A stretch of DNA of 64,000 nt from Vibrio sp. 10N.286.49.B3 (GTDB taxonomy: Bacteria > Pseudomonadota > Gammaproteobacteria > Enterobacterales > Vibrionaceae), in the NCBI RefSeq assembly GCF_002873395.1, contig NZ_MCUV01000001.1, forward strand, positions 186,001 through 250,000, given 5' to 3'. The translations under genes were made by a program, and so were the position numbers. This document shows, piece by piece, positions 55,792 through 64,000 of this stretch. The stretch's first letter is position 1, and each line of letters starts with the position of its first letter. Below the pieces are notes generated by a model that saw only the letters and a list, made by a program, of their open reading frames with translations, was not told the DNA's origin and searched no databases.

Positions 55792-56154
55792 ATCCCCTGA
55801 CGTATTCACCACTGTTAATACATACTATCAACCAACTTTATCTATATAGCAATAGGATATAAAAGAATGGTCTTTTATTCCCTATTTAACTATCAAAAGG
55901 CTATATTAAAATCAAAGGTGTAACAAAAGGTAAACAAACCGACTACCTATGCATCTGGTTGCTGTCATTTTTCTTACATTTATTCTCATTTCAGGCGCTT
56001 CTAGCTATTTATTTAGCAATATTACTTTCAGCCCTATCACTAACACTTCTTGCAACACTTATTTACTGATCAAATATGCCGAAATTCGTTATCATTTTAT
56101 TGTAAAATAGCAATGTAACATCCTTATTCTTCTACACTCGACGATAGGCACCCA
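55792..56154. other. Divergent intergenic region upstream of the malic enzyme gene
   Basis: About 360 bp, AT-rich, no supported gene. A 53-codon plus-strand ORF at 55949-56110 starts with a hydrophobic stretch but has no ribosome binding site and is not called. Promoters for both flanking genes must lie here, but none stands out. Confidence 0.45.
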
Positions 56155-57843
56155 ATGATCAACGATAAACGCCCATTATATATCCCTTACGCAGGTTCAG
56201 CGCTTCTTAGTACCCCTTTACTCAATAAAGGCAGTGCATTTACAGCAACAGAAAGAAGCGCTTTTAACTTAGAGGGTTTATTACCGGAAACAGCGGAAAC
56301 CATTCAAGAACAAGTAGAGCGTGCTTATCAACAATACCGTAGTTTTGAAAGTGATATGGATAAACACATTTATTTACGTAATATCCAAGATACTAATGAA
56401 ACCTTATTCTACCGCCTAGTACAAAACCATATCTCCGAAATGATGCCTATCATTTACACCCCTACCGTTGGGGCTGCTTGTGAGAACTTCTCTAATATCT
56501 ATCGTCGCGGTCGTGGTCTTTTTATCTCTTATCCAAATAAAGACAAAATTGATGACTTACTAAACAATGCCGCTAACCATGATATTAAAGTCATTGTTGT
56601 AACGGATGGTGAACGTATTCTTGGTCTAGGCGATCAAGGTATCGGTGGTATGGGTATTCCGATCGGTAAGCTTGCTCTTTATACGGCATGTGGTGGCATT
56701 AGCCCTGCACATACGCTACCTATCGTGTTAGATGTAGGTACTAACAACCCGCAACGTTTAGCTGATCCAATGTATATGGGTTGGCGTCATCCTCGTATTA
56801 CTGGTGCTGAATATGATGCTTTTGTTGAAGCGTTTATTCAGGCAGTACAACGTCGCTGGCCTGATGCCCTCATTCAATTTGAAGATTTTGCGCAAAAGAA
56901 TGCAATGCCTCTATTGGAGCGTTATAAAGATCGTATCTGTTGTTTTAATGATGATATTCAAGGAACGGCAGCGGTAACTGTCGGCTCTTTACTTGCAGCA
57001 TGCCAAGCCGCAGGCACAAAACTTTCTGATCAACGTATCACTTTCTTAGGCGCTGGCTCAGCTGGCTGTGGAATCGCCGAAGCAATCATTGCTCAAATGG
57101 TTTCTGAAGGCGTCAGTGATAGCCAGGCACGTTCACAAGTCTACATGGTTGACCGTTGGGGCTTACTGCAACAAGGTATGCCAAATCTTTTAGATTTCCA
57201 ACAACGCTTAGTGCAAAAAACAGAAAATACACAAAGTTGGGTCTCTGCTGATTCAGATTTCTCACTATTTGATGTCGTTCACAATGCAAAACCAACGGTA
57301 CTGATCGGTGTTTCAGGAGCGCCTGGCTTATTTAGTCAAGAGATCATTCAAGAGATGCACCAGCACTGTGAGCGTCCAATTGTTTTCCCACTATCAAATC
57401 CAACAAGTCGTGTGGAAGCAACCCCTAACGATATTCTTCGCTGGACGAATGGTGAAGCATTAGTGGCTACCGGCAGCCCTTTTGAGCCTGTGTTACACGA
57501 TGGCAAAACCTACCCTATTGCGCAGTGTAATAACAGTTATATCTTCCCAGGTATTGGCTTAGGTGTACTGGCTGTTGGAGCTTCGCGTGTAACGGATGAG
57601 ATGCTAATGGAATCGAGCCGTACATTAGCGATGTGTTCGCCATTAGCACTCAATGGAGAAGGCCCTCTACTTCCTCCACTTGAGGAAATTCACTTAGTGT
57701 CAAAGAAAATTGCTATCGCCGTTGCTAAAAAAGCCATTGAGCAAGGTGTCGCACTTGCTTTAACTGATGAAGCGTTACAGCAAGCTATTGATCAACATTT
57801 TTGGCAACCTGTATACCGTCGCTACAAACGCTCTGCCTTCTAA
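56155..57843 (+). CDS. maeA: NAD-dependent malic enzyme
   Basis: Oxidatively decarboxylates malate to pyruvate, linking the TCA cycle to gluconeogenesis. 562 residues, the length of the large malic enzymes. Visible motifs: [72 protein letters not shown] and the Rossmann loop [15 protein letters not shown]. Metal-binding residues in FEDF and NDD are present. A long terminator follows. Confidence 0.96.
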   Translation: MINDKRPLYIPYAGSALLSTPLLNKGSAFTATERSAFNLEGLLPETAETIQEQVERAYQQYRSFESDMDKHIYLRNIQDTNETLFYRLVQNHISEMMPIIYTPTVGAACENFSNIYRRGRGLFISYPNKDKIDDLLNNAANHDIKVIVVTDGERILGLGDQGIGGMGIPIGKLALYTACGGISPAHTLPIVLDVGTNNPQRLADPMYMGWRHPRITGAEYDAFVEAFIQAVQRRWPDALIQFEDFAQKNAMPLLERYKDRICCFNDDIQGTAAVTVGSLLAACQAAGTKLSDQRITFLGAGSAGCGIAEAIIAQMVSEGVSDSQARSQVYMVDRWGLLQQGMPNLLDFQQRLVQKTENTQSWVSADSDFSLFDVVHNAKPTVLIGVSGAPGLFSQEIIQEMHQHCERPIVFPLSNPTSRVEATPNDILRWTNGEALVATGSPFEPVLHDGKTYPIAQCNNSYIFPGIGLGVLAVGASRVTDEMLMESSRTLAMCSPLALNGEGPLLPPLEEIHLVSKKIAIAVAKKAIEQGVALALTDEALQQAIDQHFWQPVYRRYKRSAF

Positions 57844-57870
57844 TATCTAACGATATAGCGATATAGCAGT

Positions 57871-57935
57871 AAAGCCCTTACCACTTCTTATATTCTTTTC
57901 TAATAGAAAGAGGATAAGAAGTGGAAGGGCTTTTT
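57871..57935 (+). terminator. Terminator after the malic enzyme gene
   Basis: A long stem-loop: AAAGCCCTT and CCACTTCTTAT pair with ATAAGAAGTGG and AAGGGCTTT with a small bulge, then five T. Confidence 0.9.
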
Positions 57936-57995
57936 CGTTTGCGCTATATTTAGTTACCTGCTGCATGATCAATGACATAGGATCTAGTTGTCACA

Positions 57996-58709
57996 GTGAA
58001 ATTACAACCGCTTATACAATTCTTTACTGCTAAAAAAATCAAGCATATTGCCTATCATATGACGAAATGGACTGGCATTTTATTATTACTTTTTGTCCTT
58101 GTCGTGGCGGGTATTGATCGCTGGGTGTCATGGCAGTCTCAGGACCGTATTATTCGTAAAATAGATGATGTACCACTTTTTGATGTTGCTGTCGTTCTAG
58201 GAACTAGCAAGTATTTAGGTAAGACACTCAATGAATACTATACCCATCGAATTGACGCTGCTATCACCCTTTATAAGCAGAAGAAGGTGTCACAGTTTTT
58301 ATTAAGCGGTGATAATGCACACCGCTCTTATAATGAACCATGGACCATGAAACGAGACTTACTGAAGGCTGAGGTCCCTGAAGATGTGATCTATTTAGAT
58401 TATGCCGGCTTTAGAACCCTCGATTCTATCGTGCGTACAAAAAAAATCTTCGACCGCGATCGCTTTCTTATCATCACCCAAAAATTTCATTGTGAACGCG
58501 CTTTATTTATTGCCCACTCATTTGATATCGATGCGCACTGCTTAGCGGTTTCTGGTCCCACTCATCATTCTGGTTATAGCATCCGCTTACGTGAAGTTTT
58601 TGCTCGCAGCAAAGCTTTTCTTGATTTGTTTATTCTAAACACTCAGCCAAAGTTTCTCGGTCCCAAAGAGCCAATTGCTGAAAAAAAAGTCTCGATTGAT
58701 AATCAATAA
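57996..58709 (+). CDS. sanA: SanA/YdcF family (DUF218) envelope protein
   Basis: 237 residues starting with GTG at 57996. One N-terminal transmembrane helix (about 28-45), then a DUF218 domain in the periplasm: FDVAVVLGTSKYL, FLLSGDNAHRSYNEPW, AGFRTLDSIVRTKKIF and ITQKFHCERALFIA. E. coli SanA affects vancomycin exclusion at high temperature, and the molecular role is unresolved. The start has no strong ribosome binding site. Confidence 0.9.
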   Translation: MKLQPLIQFFTAKKIKHIAYHMTKWTGILLLLFVLVVAGIDRWVSWQSQDRIIRKIDDVPLFDVAVVLGTSKYLGKTLNEYYTHRIDAAITLYKQKKVSQFLLSGDNAHRSYNEPWTMKRDLLKAEVPEDVIYLDYAGFRTLDSIVRTKKIFDRDRFLIITQKFHCERALFIAHSFDIDAHCLAVSGPTHHSGYSIRLREVFARSKAFLDLFILNTQPKFLGPKEPIAEKKVSIDNQ

Positions 58710-58902
58710 TGTTGTTATGGGTAAGTTTCTACCCATTTTGTTTTCTCATCTCACACTTTCACCACTCCTCGCTGATTCATTCCGATCTTCATCAAATAGC
58801 GCTAGTAACATTAGACTGACAATAACAACACCATCAGCTGAACATTAAATGAATACCTCACTAATAAAAAATAAATAGAGGTAAACATAAGGAACCTGCC
58901 CT

Positions 58903-60273
58903 ATGACGACACTTGCACTAACCTTTAAACATTGGTTTTTTACGCGCAATAGCATGATTTTGACTGCTAATGCCGCCCTATTCATCACTCTATTAAATAC
59001 CTTACCTTTTGACCCCAATGTGGTCATTGGATTAAGCATTCTCGTCTTTGTCGCTGTACTTTGGTTGACCGAGGCGATACACGTCAGTATCACGGCTCTG
59101 TTAGTACCAATGCTTGCTGTTATACTTGGTGTTTTTGATACTCAAACTGCACTAAATAATTATTCTAACTCCATCATTTTTCTATTTTTAGGAGGCTTTG
59201 CTCTTGCTGCAGCTTTACATGCTCAAGAGTTAGATAAAGCTATCGCTGATAAAGTACTCATTTTAGCTAAGGGAAAGATGTCGGTTGCCGTATTTATGCT
59301 CTTTGGTGTAAGCGCTGGACTATCAATGTGGATCTCGAATACTGCAACGGCAGCAATGATGTTGCCTCTAGTTTTAGGGGTTATGACAAAGGTCGATCCA
59401 GACAAAAACCGCAGCACATACGTTTTTGTACTGCTCGGCGTTGCTTACTGTGCATCGATTGGTGGGATTGCCACTCTCGTTGGTAGCCCTCCCAATGCTA
59501 TTGCCGCAGCAGAAGTTGGACTCAGCTTTACAGAGTGGATGGCACTAGGTCTTCCTATTTCATTGATTTTACTACCTATCACCATGATAGTTCTCTATAC
59601 CGTGACAAAACCAAAACTGAATCATACCTTCAAACTCAACCATGAGCCTGTAGTATGGTCGAACAGTAAAAAAATCACCCTCGCTATTTTCTTACTAACC
59701 GTAACGTGTTGGATATTTAGTAAACCGATTAATGCCCTGCTTGGCGGATTTTCTAAGTTTGATACTTTGGTTGCGATTGGCGCGATTGTGTTACTTGGAG
59801 CCTCTCGAGTGGTTAACTGGAAAGATATCGAAAAGACTACAGACTGGGGCGTTTTAATCTTATTTGGCGGTGGTATCTGCTTAAGTAATATATTAAAAGC
59901 AACCGGAACCAGTGTTTTTCTTGCTCACTCTTTAAGTGGTTTCCTAGAGCAAGCTGGGCTTTTCCTCGTCATATTAACCATTGTGGCTTTTGTGGTTTTT
60001 TTAACTGAGTTTGCGAGTAATACTGCCAGTGCAGCGCTACTTGTCCCTGTATTTGCAACCATTGCAGAAGCGCTCGGGGTATCACCGGTTATCTTATCAG
60101 CGTTAATTGCCGTTGCTGCCTCTTGTGCATTTATGCTCCCTGTTGCTACTCCACCAAATGCCATCGTTTTTGCTTCTGGGCATATAAAGCAATCAGAGAT
60201 GATGCGAGTAGGTATGATCTTAAATATTGTTTGTATTGCTATACTGACCCTATTCGCTTGGATATTTTGGTAA
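58903..60273 (+). CDS. DASS family (SLC13-type) sodium-coupled anion transporter
   Basis: 456 residues with about 11-12 transmembrane segments. The two Ser-Asn-Thr motifs that bind sodium and carboxylate in this family are present: [13 protein letters not shown] (about 146-158) and [13 protein letters not shown], each followed by a PPNAI motif ([11 protein letters not shown] and [12 protein letters not shown]). Probably an inner-membrane importer of di- or tricarboxylates; the substrate cannot be read from sequence. AAGGAACCTG precedes the ATG. Nearby malic enzyme would fit a C4-dicarboxylate substrate, though this is conjecture. Confidence 0.9.
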   Translation: MTTLALTFKHWFFTRNSMILTANAALFITLLNTLPFDPNVVIGLSILVFVAVLWLTEAIHVSITALLVPMLAVILGVFDTQTALNNYSNSIIFLFLGGFALAAALHAQELDKAIADKVLILAKGKMSVAVFMLFGVSAGLSMWISNTATAAMMLPLVLGVMTKVDPDKNRSTYVFVLLGVAYCASIGGIATLVGSPPNAIAAAEVGLSFTEWMALGLPISLILLPITMIVLYTVTKPKLNHTFKLNHEPVVWSNSKKITLAIFLLTVTCWIFSKPINALLGGFSKFDTLVAIGAIVLLGASRVVNWKDIEKTTDWGVLILFGGGICLSNILKATGTSVFLAHSLSGFLEQAGLFLVILTIVAFVVFLTEFASNTASAALLVPVFATIAEALGVSPVILSALIAVAASCAFMLPVATPPNAIVFASGHIKQSEMMRVGMILNIVCIAILTLFAWIFW

Positions 60274-60299
60274 TACTATTGTTAATACTCCTCTCTTTT

Positions 60300-60323
60300 A
60301 GGTGGCTGAAATGCCACCTTTTT
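60300..60323 (+). terminator. Terminator after the DASS transporter gene
   Basis: Stem AGGTGGC/GCCACCT with TGAAAT loop, followed by five T. Confidence 0.92.
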
Positions 60324-60371
60324 CATTTAAAGAAAAGCACTAAGTTGATTACTTAGAGTGTTCAAATTACT

Positions 60372-61238
60372 ATGAAAGAAACAAAAACAACAATAATGAG
60401 TTCAGTCATGTCGATTATAGCCAAAGGCACTTTATCAAAAATGCGTGCATCGCTTGAAAATAGCCATGTACTCTATCAACTACCGGTTGGAGAGGCGTTT
60501 GTTGATTTAAACCCTTTCATCGGACACCCTCTCACTCTGACCCATACTGGGCGTATTTTTTGCTCATCCTGCGGTAAGAAAACCAAGAAAAGCTATTCAC
60601 AAGGTCACTGCTTCGTCTGTATGCGTAAGTTAGCGAGTTGCGATCTTTGCATCATGAAACCAGAAACTTGCCATTATGATGCTGGTACTTGTCGTGAGCC
60701 TGAGTGGGGAGAAGCTAACTGTATGGTTGACCATTTTATTTATCTCTCTAATACCTCAAGTTTAAAAGTCGGCATTACTCGCCACACGCAGTTGCCAACC
60801 CGTTGGATCGATCAAGGCGCAACGCAAGGACTCGCGATTTTAAAAGTTAAAAACCGTCATATTTCTGGTCTAATTGAAGTTGAATTAGCCAAACATATTG
60901 CCGATAAAACTAACTGGAGAACGCTACTAAAAGGGGATAATGACCCACTAGCTCTAGCGCAATTAGCAGAGCAACTACTCCCTTTAGCCGATGCAGTTAT
61001 TGCTGATATCCGTGCTAAATATGGTGACAATAGTGTTGAAGTTCTCTCTGAAACGATTACGGATATCCACTACCCAGTTACGCAACATCCAGTAAAAATA
61101 ACCTCACATAACTTTGATAAAAACCCAGAAGTTAGTGGCCTTTTGCAGGGTATCAAAGGGCAATATTTAATTTTTGATAACGGGGTTATTAATATTAGAA
61201 AATTTGGCTCATACGAAGTTGAAGTAACCGCTAAATAA
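60372..61238 (+). CDS. DUF2797 family zinc-binding protein
   Basis: 288 residues resembling DUF2797. The N-terminal third has a zinc-ribbon region with a Cys-rich block: FCSSCGKKTKKSYSQGHCFVC and CDLCIMKPETCHYDAGTC. A central GIY-YIG-like region follows: HFIYLSNTSSLKVGITRHTQLPTRWIDQGAT (in part). No nuclease activity is claimed for the family. The start could be any of several N-terminal Met (residues 1, 9, 13); the first is used here. It is unconnected to neighbours. Confidence 0.82.
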   Translation: MKETKTTIMSSVMSIIAKGTLSKMRASLENSHVLYQLPVGEAFVDLNPFIGHPLTLTHTGRIFCSSCGKKTKKSYSQGHCFVCMRKLASCDLCIMKPETCHYDAGTCREPEWGEANCMVDHFIYLSNTSSLKVGITRHTQLPTRWIDQGATQGLAILKVKNRHISGLIEVELAKHIADKTNWRTLLKGDNDPLALAQLAEQLLPLADAVIADIRAKYGDNSVEVLSETITDIHYPVTQHPVKITSHNFDKNPEVSGLLQGIKGQYLIFDNGVINIRKFGSYEVEVTAK

Positions 61239-61388
61239 CATCTTGATATCGTAGATTCAGTAATCTTAAGATATTTCTGGGCAAGCTACTTCATTAAGTA
61301 TGCAGTGCATTCGAGGGACTGGAAAGTATGGGCTATTTTTGATTAGCCCCCTTGTTTATTACATCTTCCTCCCTCATATACGTAATAA

Positions 61389-62396
<1,008 letters not shown>

Positions 62397-62459
62397 ACTT
62401 TACTGCGTCGTATTCTAAGCAAAGTAAAGCTTATTTTTCATTTCTGAGCAAAAACCCTA

Positions 62460-62490
62460 AAACCCAGTGGTATATACACTGGGTTTTCTT
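62460..62490 (+). terminator. trxB terminator
   Basis: A perfect 10-bp stem AAACCCAGTG/CACTGGGTTT, loop GTATATA, then TCTTTT. Confidence 0.92.
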
Positions 62491-62533
62491 TTGTATACTA
62501 GATAACTCCAATCATATAATAATTATCATTAAG
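62491..62533 (+). promoter_or_regulatory. cydD promoter with Fur-box-like overlap
   Basis: -35 TTGTAT (62491-62496), 18-nt spacer, -10 TATAAT (62515-62520). The stretch 62515-62533, read on the minus strand, matches the 19-bp Fur consensus at about 15 positions, including the core AATGATAAT. The predicted 5' UTR is short (about 15 nt). Confidence 0.55.
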
Positions 62534-62541
62534 CCTTCGAT

Positions 62542-64000
62542 ATGGATAAAACGAAACAAAGAAATTTAAATAAATGGCTCAAGCAGCAAGGAAAACTAGC
62601 TCAGCGCTGGTTGATGGTTGCTATCGGTCTTGGGATCGTTTCAAGTCTATTCTTATTGGTACAGGCGGCTTTAATTGCCTCTATATTGCATCAATTAATT
62701 ATTGAACATACTGATAAGTATGAGCTTATTCCTCACTTTATCGGTTTACTTTTTACTGTTGCAGCCCGTGCTGTTTGCTCTTGGGGGCGAGAAGTTGCCG
62801 GATATCGCAGCGGTGAACAAGTTCGTCTTTACATTCGCCAACTTATCCTTGATAAACTTCGAGAGTTAGGTCCTGCGTACATCAAAGGAAAACCTGCGGG
62901 GAGCTGGGCAACATTACTGCTTGAACAAGTGGAAGATATGCAAGACTTTTTTGCTCGTTATCTACCTCAAATGTCCTTATCTGTCTTAATTCCCTTTATT
63001 ATATTAGTGGTTGTCTTCCCTATAAACTGGGCTGCTGGGCTGATCTTTTTGATCACTGCCCCACTCGTCCCTATGTTTATGGCCTTAGTGGGGATGAAAG
63101 CCGCCGATGCAAATCGAAAAAACTTTAAAGCAATGCAGCGCCTTTCTGGTCATTTTTATGACCGGCTACAATCGATGACAACGATACGTTTATTTAATCG
63201 TGCTGATGAGGAAACAGAAGTGCTAAAAGGTGCATCTGAAGTTTTCCGTGAAAGAACGATGGATGTATTAAAAGTTGCCTTTTTGTCCTCTGCGGTCTTA
63301 GAGTTTTTCACTTCAATTTCAATTGCAATTACTGCTGTTTACTTTGGTTTTAGCTACATTGGTGAACTTAATTTTGGTCACTATGGTACTGGTGTGACAC
63401 TCTTTGCTGGGTTATTCATATTGATTCTCGCCCCTGAGTTTTACCAACCACTTCGTGACTTAGGTACCTTCTATCATGCGAAACAGCAAGCCGTTGGTGC
63501 AGCAGAAAGTATTGTCGATTTCTTAAATACGGATGCAACCGAACTTAAATCTGGTGCGACGTCTTTACCTACTGAGCTTACCGATGGGATCACGATTGAA
63601 GCCAAAGGGTTATCGATATTAAGCCCTGATGGTACCAAACTCGTTGGTCCTATTACCTTTCACTTAGACGCTCAAACTCGCACTGCACTTGTAGGGCCAA
63701 GCGGCGCTGGAAAAACCAGTTTGGTCAACGCCATTTTAGGTTTCATGCCCTATGAAGGCAGCTTAAAAATTAATGGCATTGAGATCAGCGATCTCGATTT
63801 AGCCAGTTGGAGAAAACAGATTAGCTGGATTGGGCAAAATCCATTACTACTGCACGGCTCAATACGTGACAATGTCACATTGGGCAAGGAGAATGTTAAG
63901 GATGAACGTATTCAACAAGTTCTTAATGATGCGTATGCCAGTGAGTTTGTCAATAAACAAGGTCTAGAATATGCTATCTCTGATCGCTCTGGTGGACTAT
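62542..64000 (+). CDS. cydD: Cysteine/glutathione ABC exporter subunit CydD, 3' end beyond window
   Basis: 486 codons present, open at the right edge. The N-terminal half is an ABC transporter transmembrane domain with about six helices (from residue 25); the C-terminal half is the ATPase with Walker A GPSGAGKTS near residue 385 and the Q-loop ISWIGQNPLLLHGSIRDN. CydDC exports cysteine and glutathione to the periplasm, needed for cytochrome bd assembly and cytochrome c maturation. trxB immediately upstream is the E. coli arrangement; cydC should follow outside the window. Confidence 0.95.
   Translation, partial: MDKTKQRNLNKWLKQQGKLAQRWLMVAIGLGIVSSLFLLVQAALIASILHQLIIEHTDKYELIPHFIGLLFTVAARAVCSWGREVAGYRSGEQVRLYIRQLILDKLRELGPAYIKGKPAGSWATLLLEQVEDMQDFFARYLPQMSLSVLIPFIILVVVFPINWAAGLIFLITAPLVPMFMALVGMKAADANRKNFKAMQRLSGHFYDRLQSMTTIRLFNRADEETEVLKGASEVFRERTMDVLKVAFLSSAVLEFFTSISIAITAVYFGFSYIGELNFGHYGTGVTLFAGLFILILAPEFYQPLRDLGTFYHAKQQAVGAAESIVDFLNTDATELKSGATSLPTELTDGITIEAKGLSILSPDGTKLVGPITFHLDAQTRTALVGPSGAGKTSLVNAILGFMPYEGSLKINGIEISDLDLASWRKQISWIGQNPLLLHGSIRDNVTLGKENVKDERIQQVLNDAYASEFVNKQGLEYAISDRSGGL

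Noticed and set aside
55949-56110. 53-codon plus-strand ORF with hydrophobic N-terminus upstream of the malic enzyme gene
   Set aside because: No ribosome binding site, AT-rich sequence gives hydrophobic codons by chance, and it ends in the expected promoter area of the next gene.

Overview
The window reads as a contiguous stretch of chromosome from a gammaproteobacterium of the family Vibrionaceae (Vibrio, Photobacterium or Aliivibrio type; I cannot fix the genus). The evidence is the norspermidine pair (a fused diaminobutyrate aminotransferase/decarboxylase next to carboxynorspermidine dehydrogenase), an MshQ-like pilus protein, the aspS-metE-metR neighbourhood, a GlyGly-CTERM-type trypsin-like protease, a 367-residue PurC and a moderate AT bias. 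Nearly every gene is intact. I see no transposase, integrase, prophage, CRISPR array or recognisable defence island, so this is mostly core genome.

Layout. 1-4027: norspermidine biosynthesis, minus strand, cut by the left edge. 4574-8152: a large secreted MshQ/DUF6701 protein standing alone. 8231-12112: a minus-strand repair, lipid and tRNA block, uvrY-uvrC-pgsA followed by tRNA-Cys, -Gly, -Leu and -Gly under their own promoter. 12561-17316: polB, a nucleotidyltransferase-like protein, the DNA-mimic yciU and rluB. 17478-26217: yciO-rnm divergent from a complete tryptophan operon (TrpR operator, leader peptide, attenuator, trpE-G-D-CF-B-A, terminator). 26348-31556: yciB, yciA, the type II secretion pilotin aspS, then convergent metE and divergent metR with MetJ-like and MetR-like sites. 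31560-42453: small and membrane proteins, ygiQ, a PLP deaminase family enzyme, an MscS channel containing a 9-bp repeat array, the DUF969-DUF979-pcp pyroglutamate module, a GNAT enzyme and an old-yellow-enzyme homologue. 42551-45857: thrS-infC-rpmI-rplT, with an AUU start for infC and a tRNA-Thr anticodon mimic in front of thrS. 46043-56154: DUF3581, a serine protease, a YdiJ-type flavin/Fe-S dehydrogenase, a CheX-like DUF3334 protein, DUF2786, a Cys-rich small protein, SOS-controlled sulA and PurR-controlled purC. 56155-64000: malic enzyme, a SanA-type envelope protein, a DASS anion transporter, DUF2797, trxB and the start of cydD, cut by the right edge.

The strongest content is regulatory. 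There are recognisable, mostly textbook-like control elements for trp (repression plus attenuation), sulA (LexA), purC (PurR), metE/metR (MetJ and MetR), thrS (anticodon mimic), infC (AUU start) and the tRNA operon (GC-rich discriminator promoter). Less expected observations include a LexA-like palindrome and repeats upstream of the norspermidine operon, a variable-length repeat in the MscS channel, a G9 tract in the YdiJ FAD loop, a short ORF with a perfect Shine-Dalgarno sequence antisense to the flavin oxidoreductase start, and a nucleotidyltransferase-like protein with a changed metal-binding motif. I did not find a convincing new multi-gene system.
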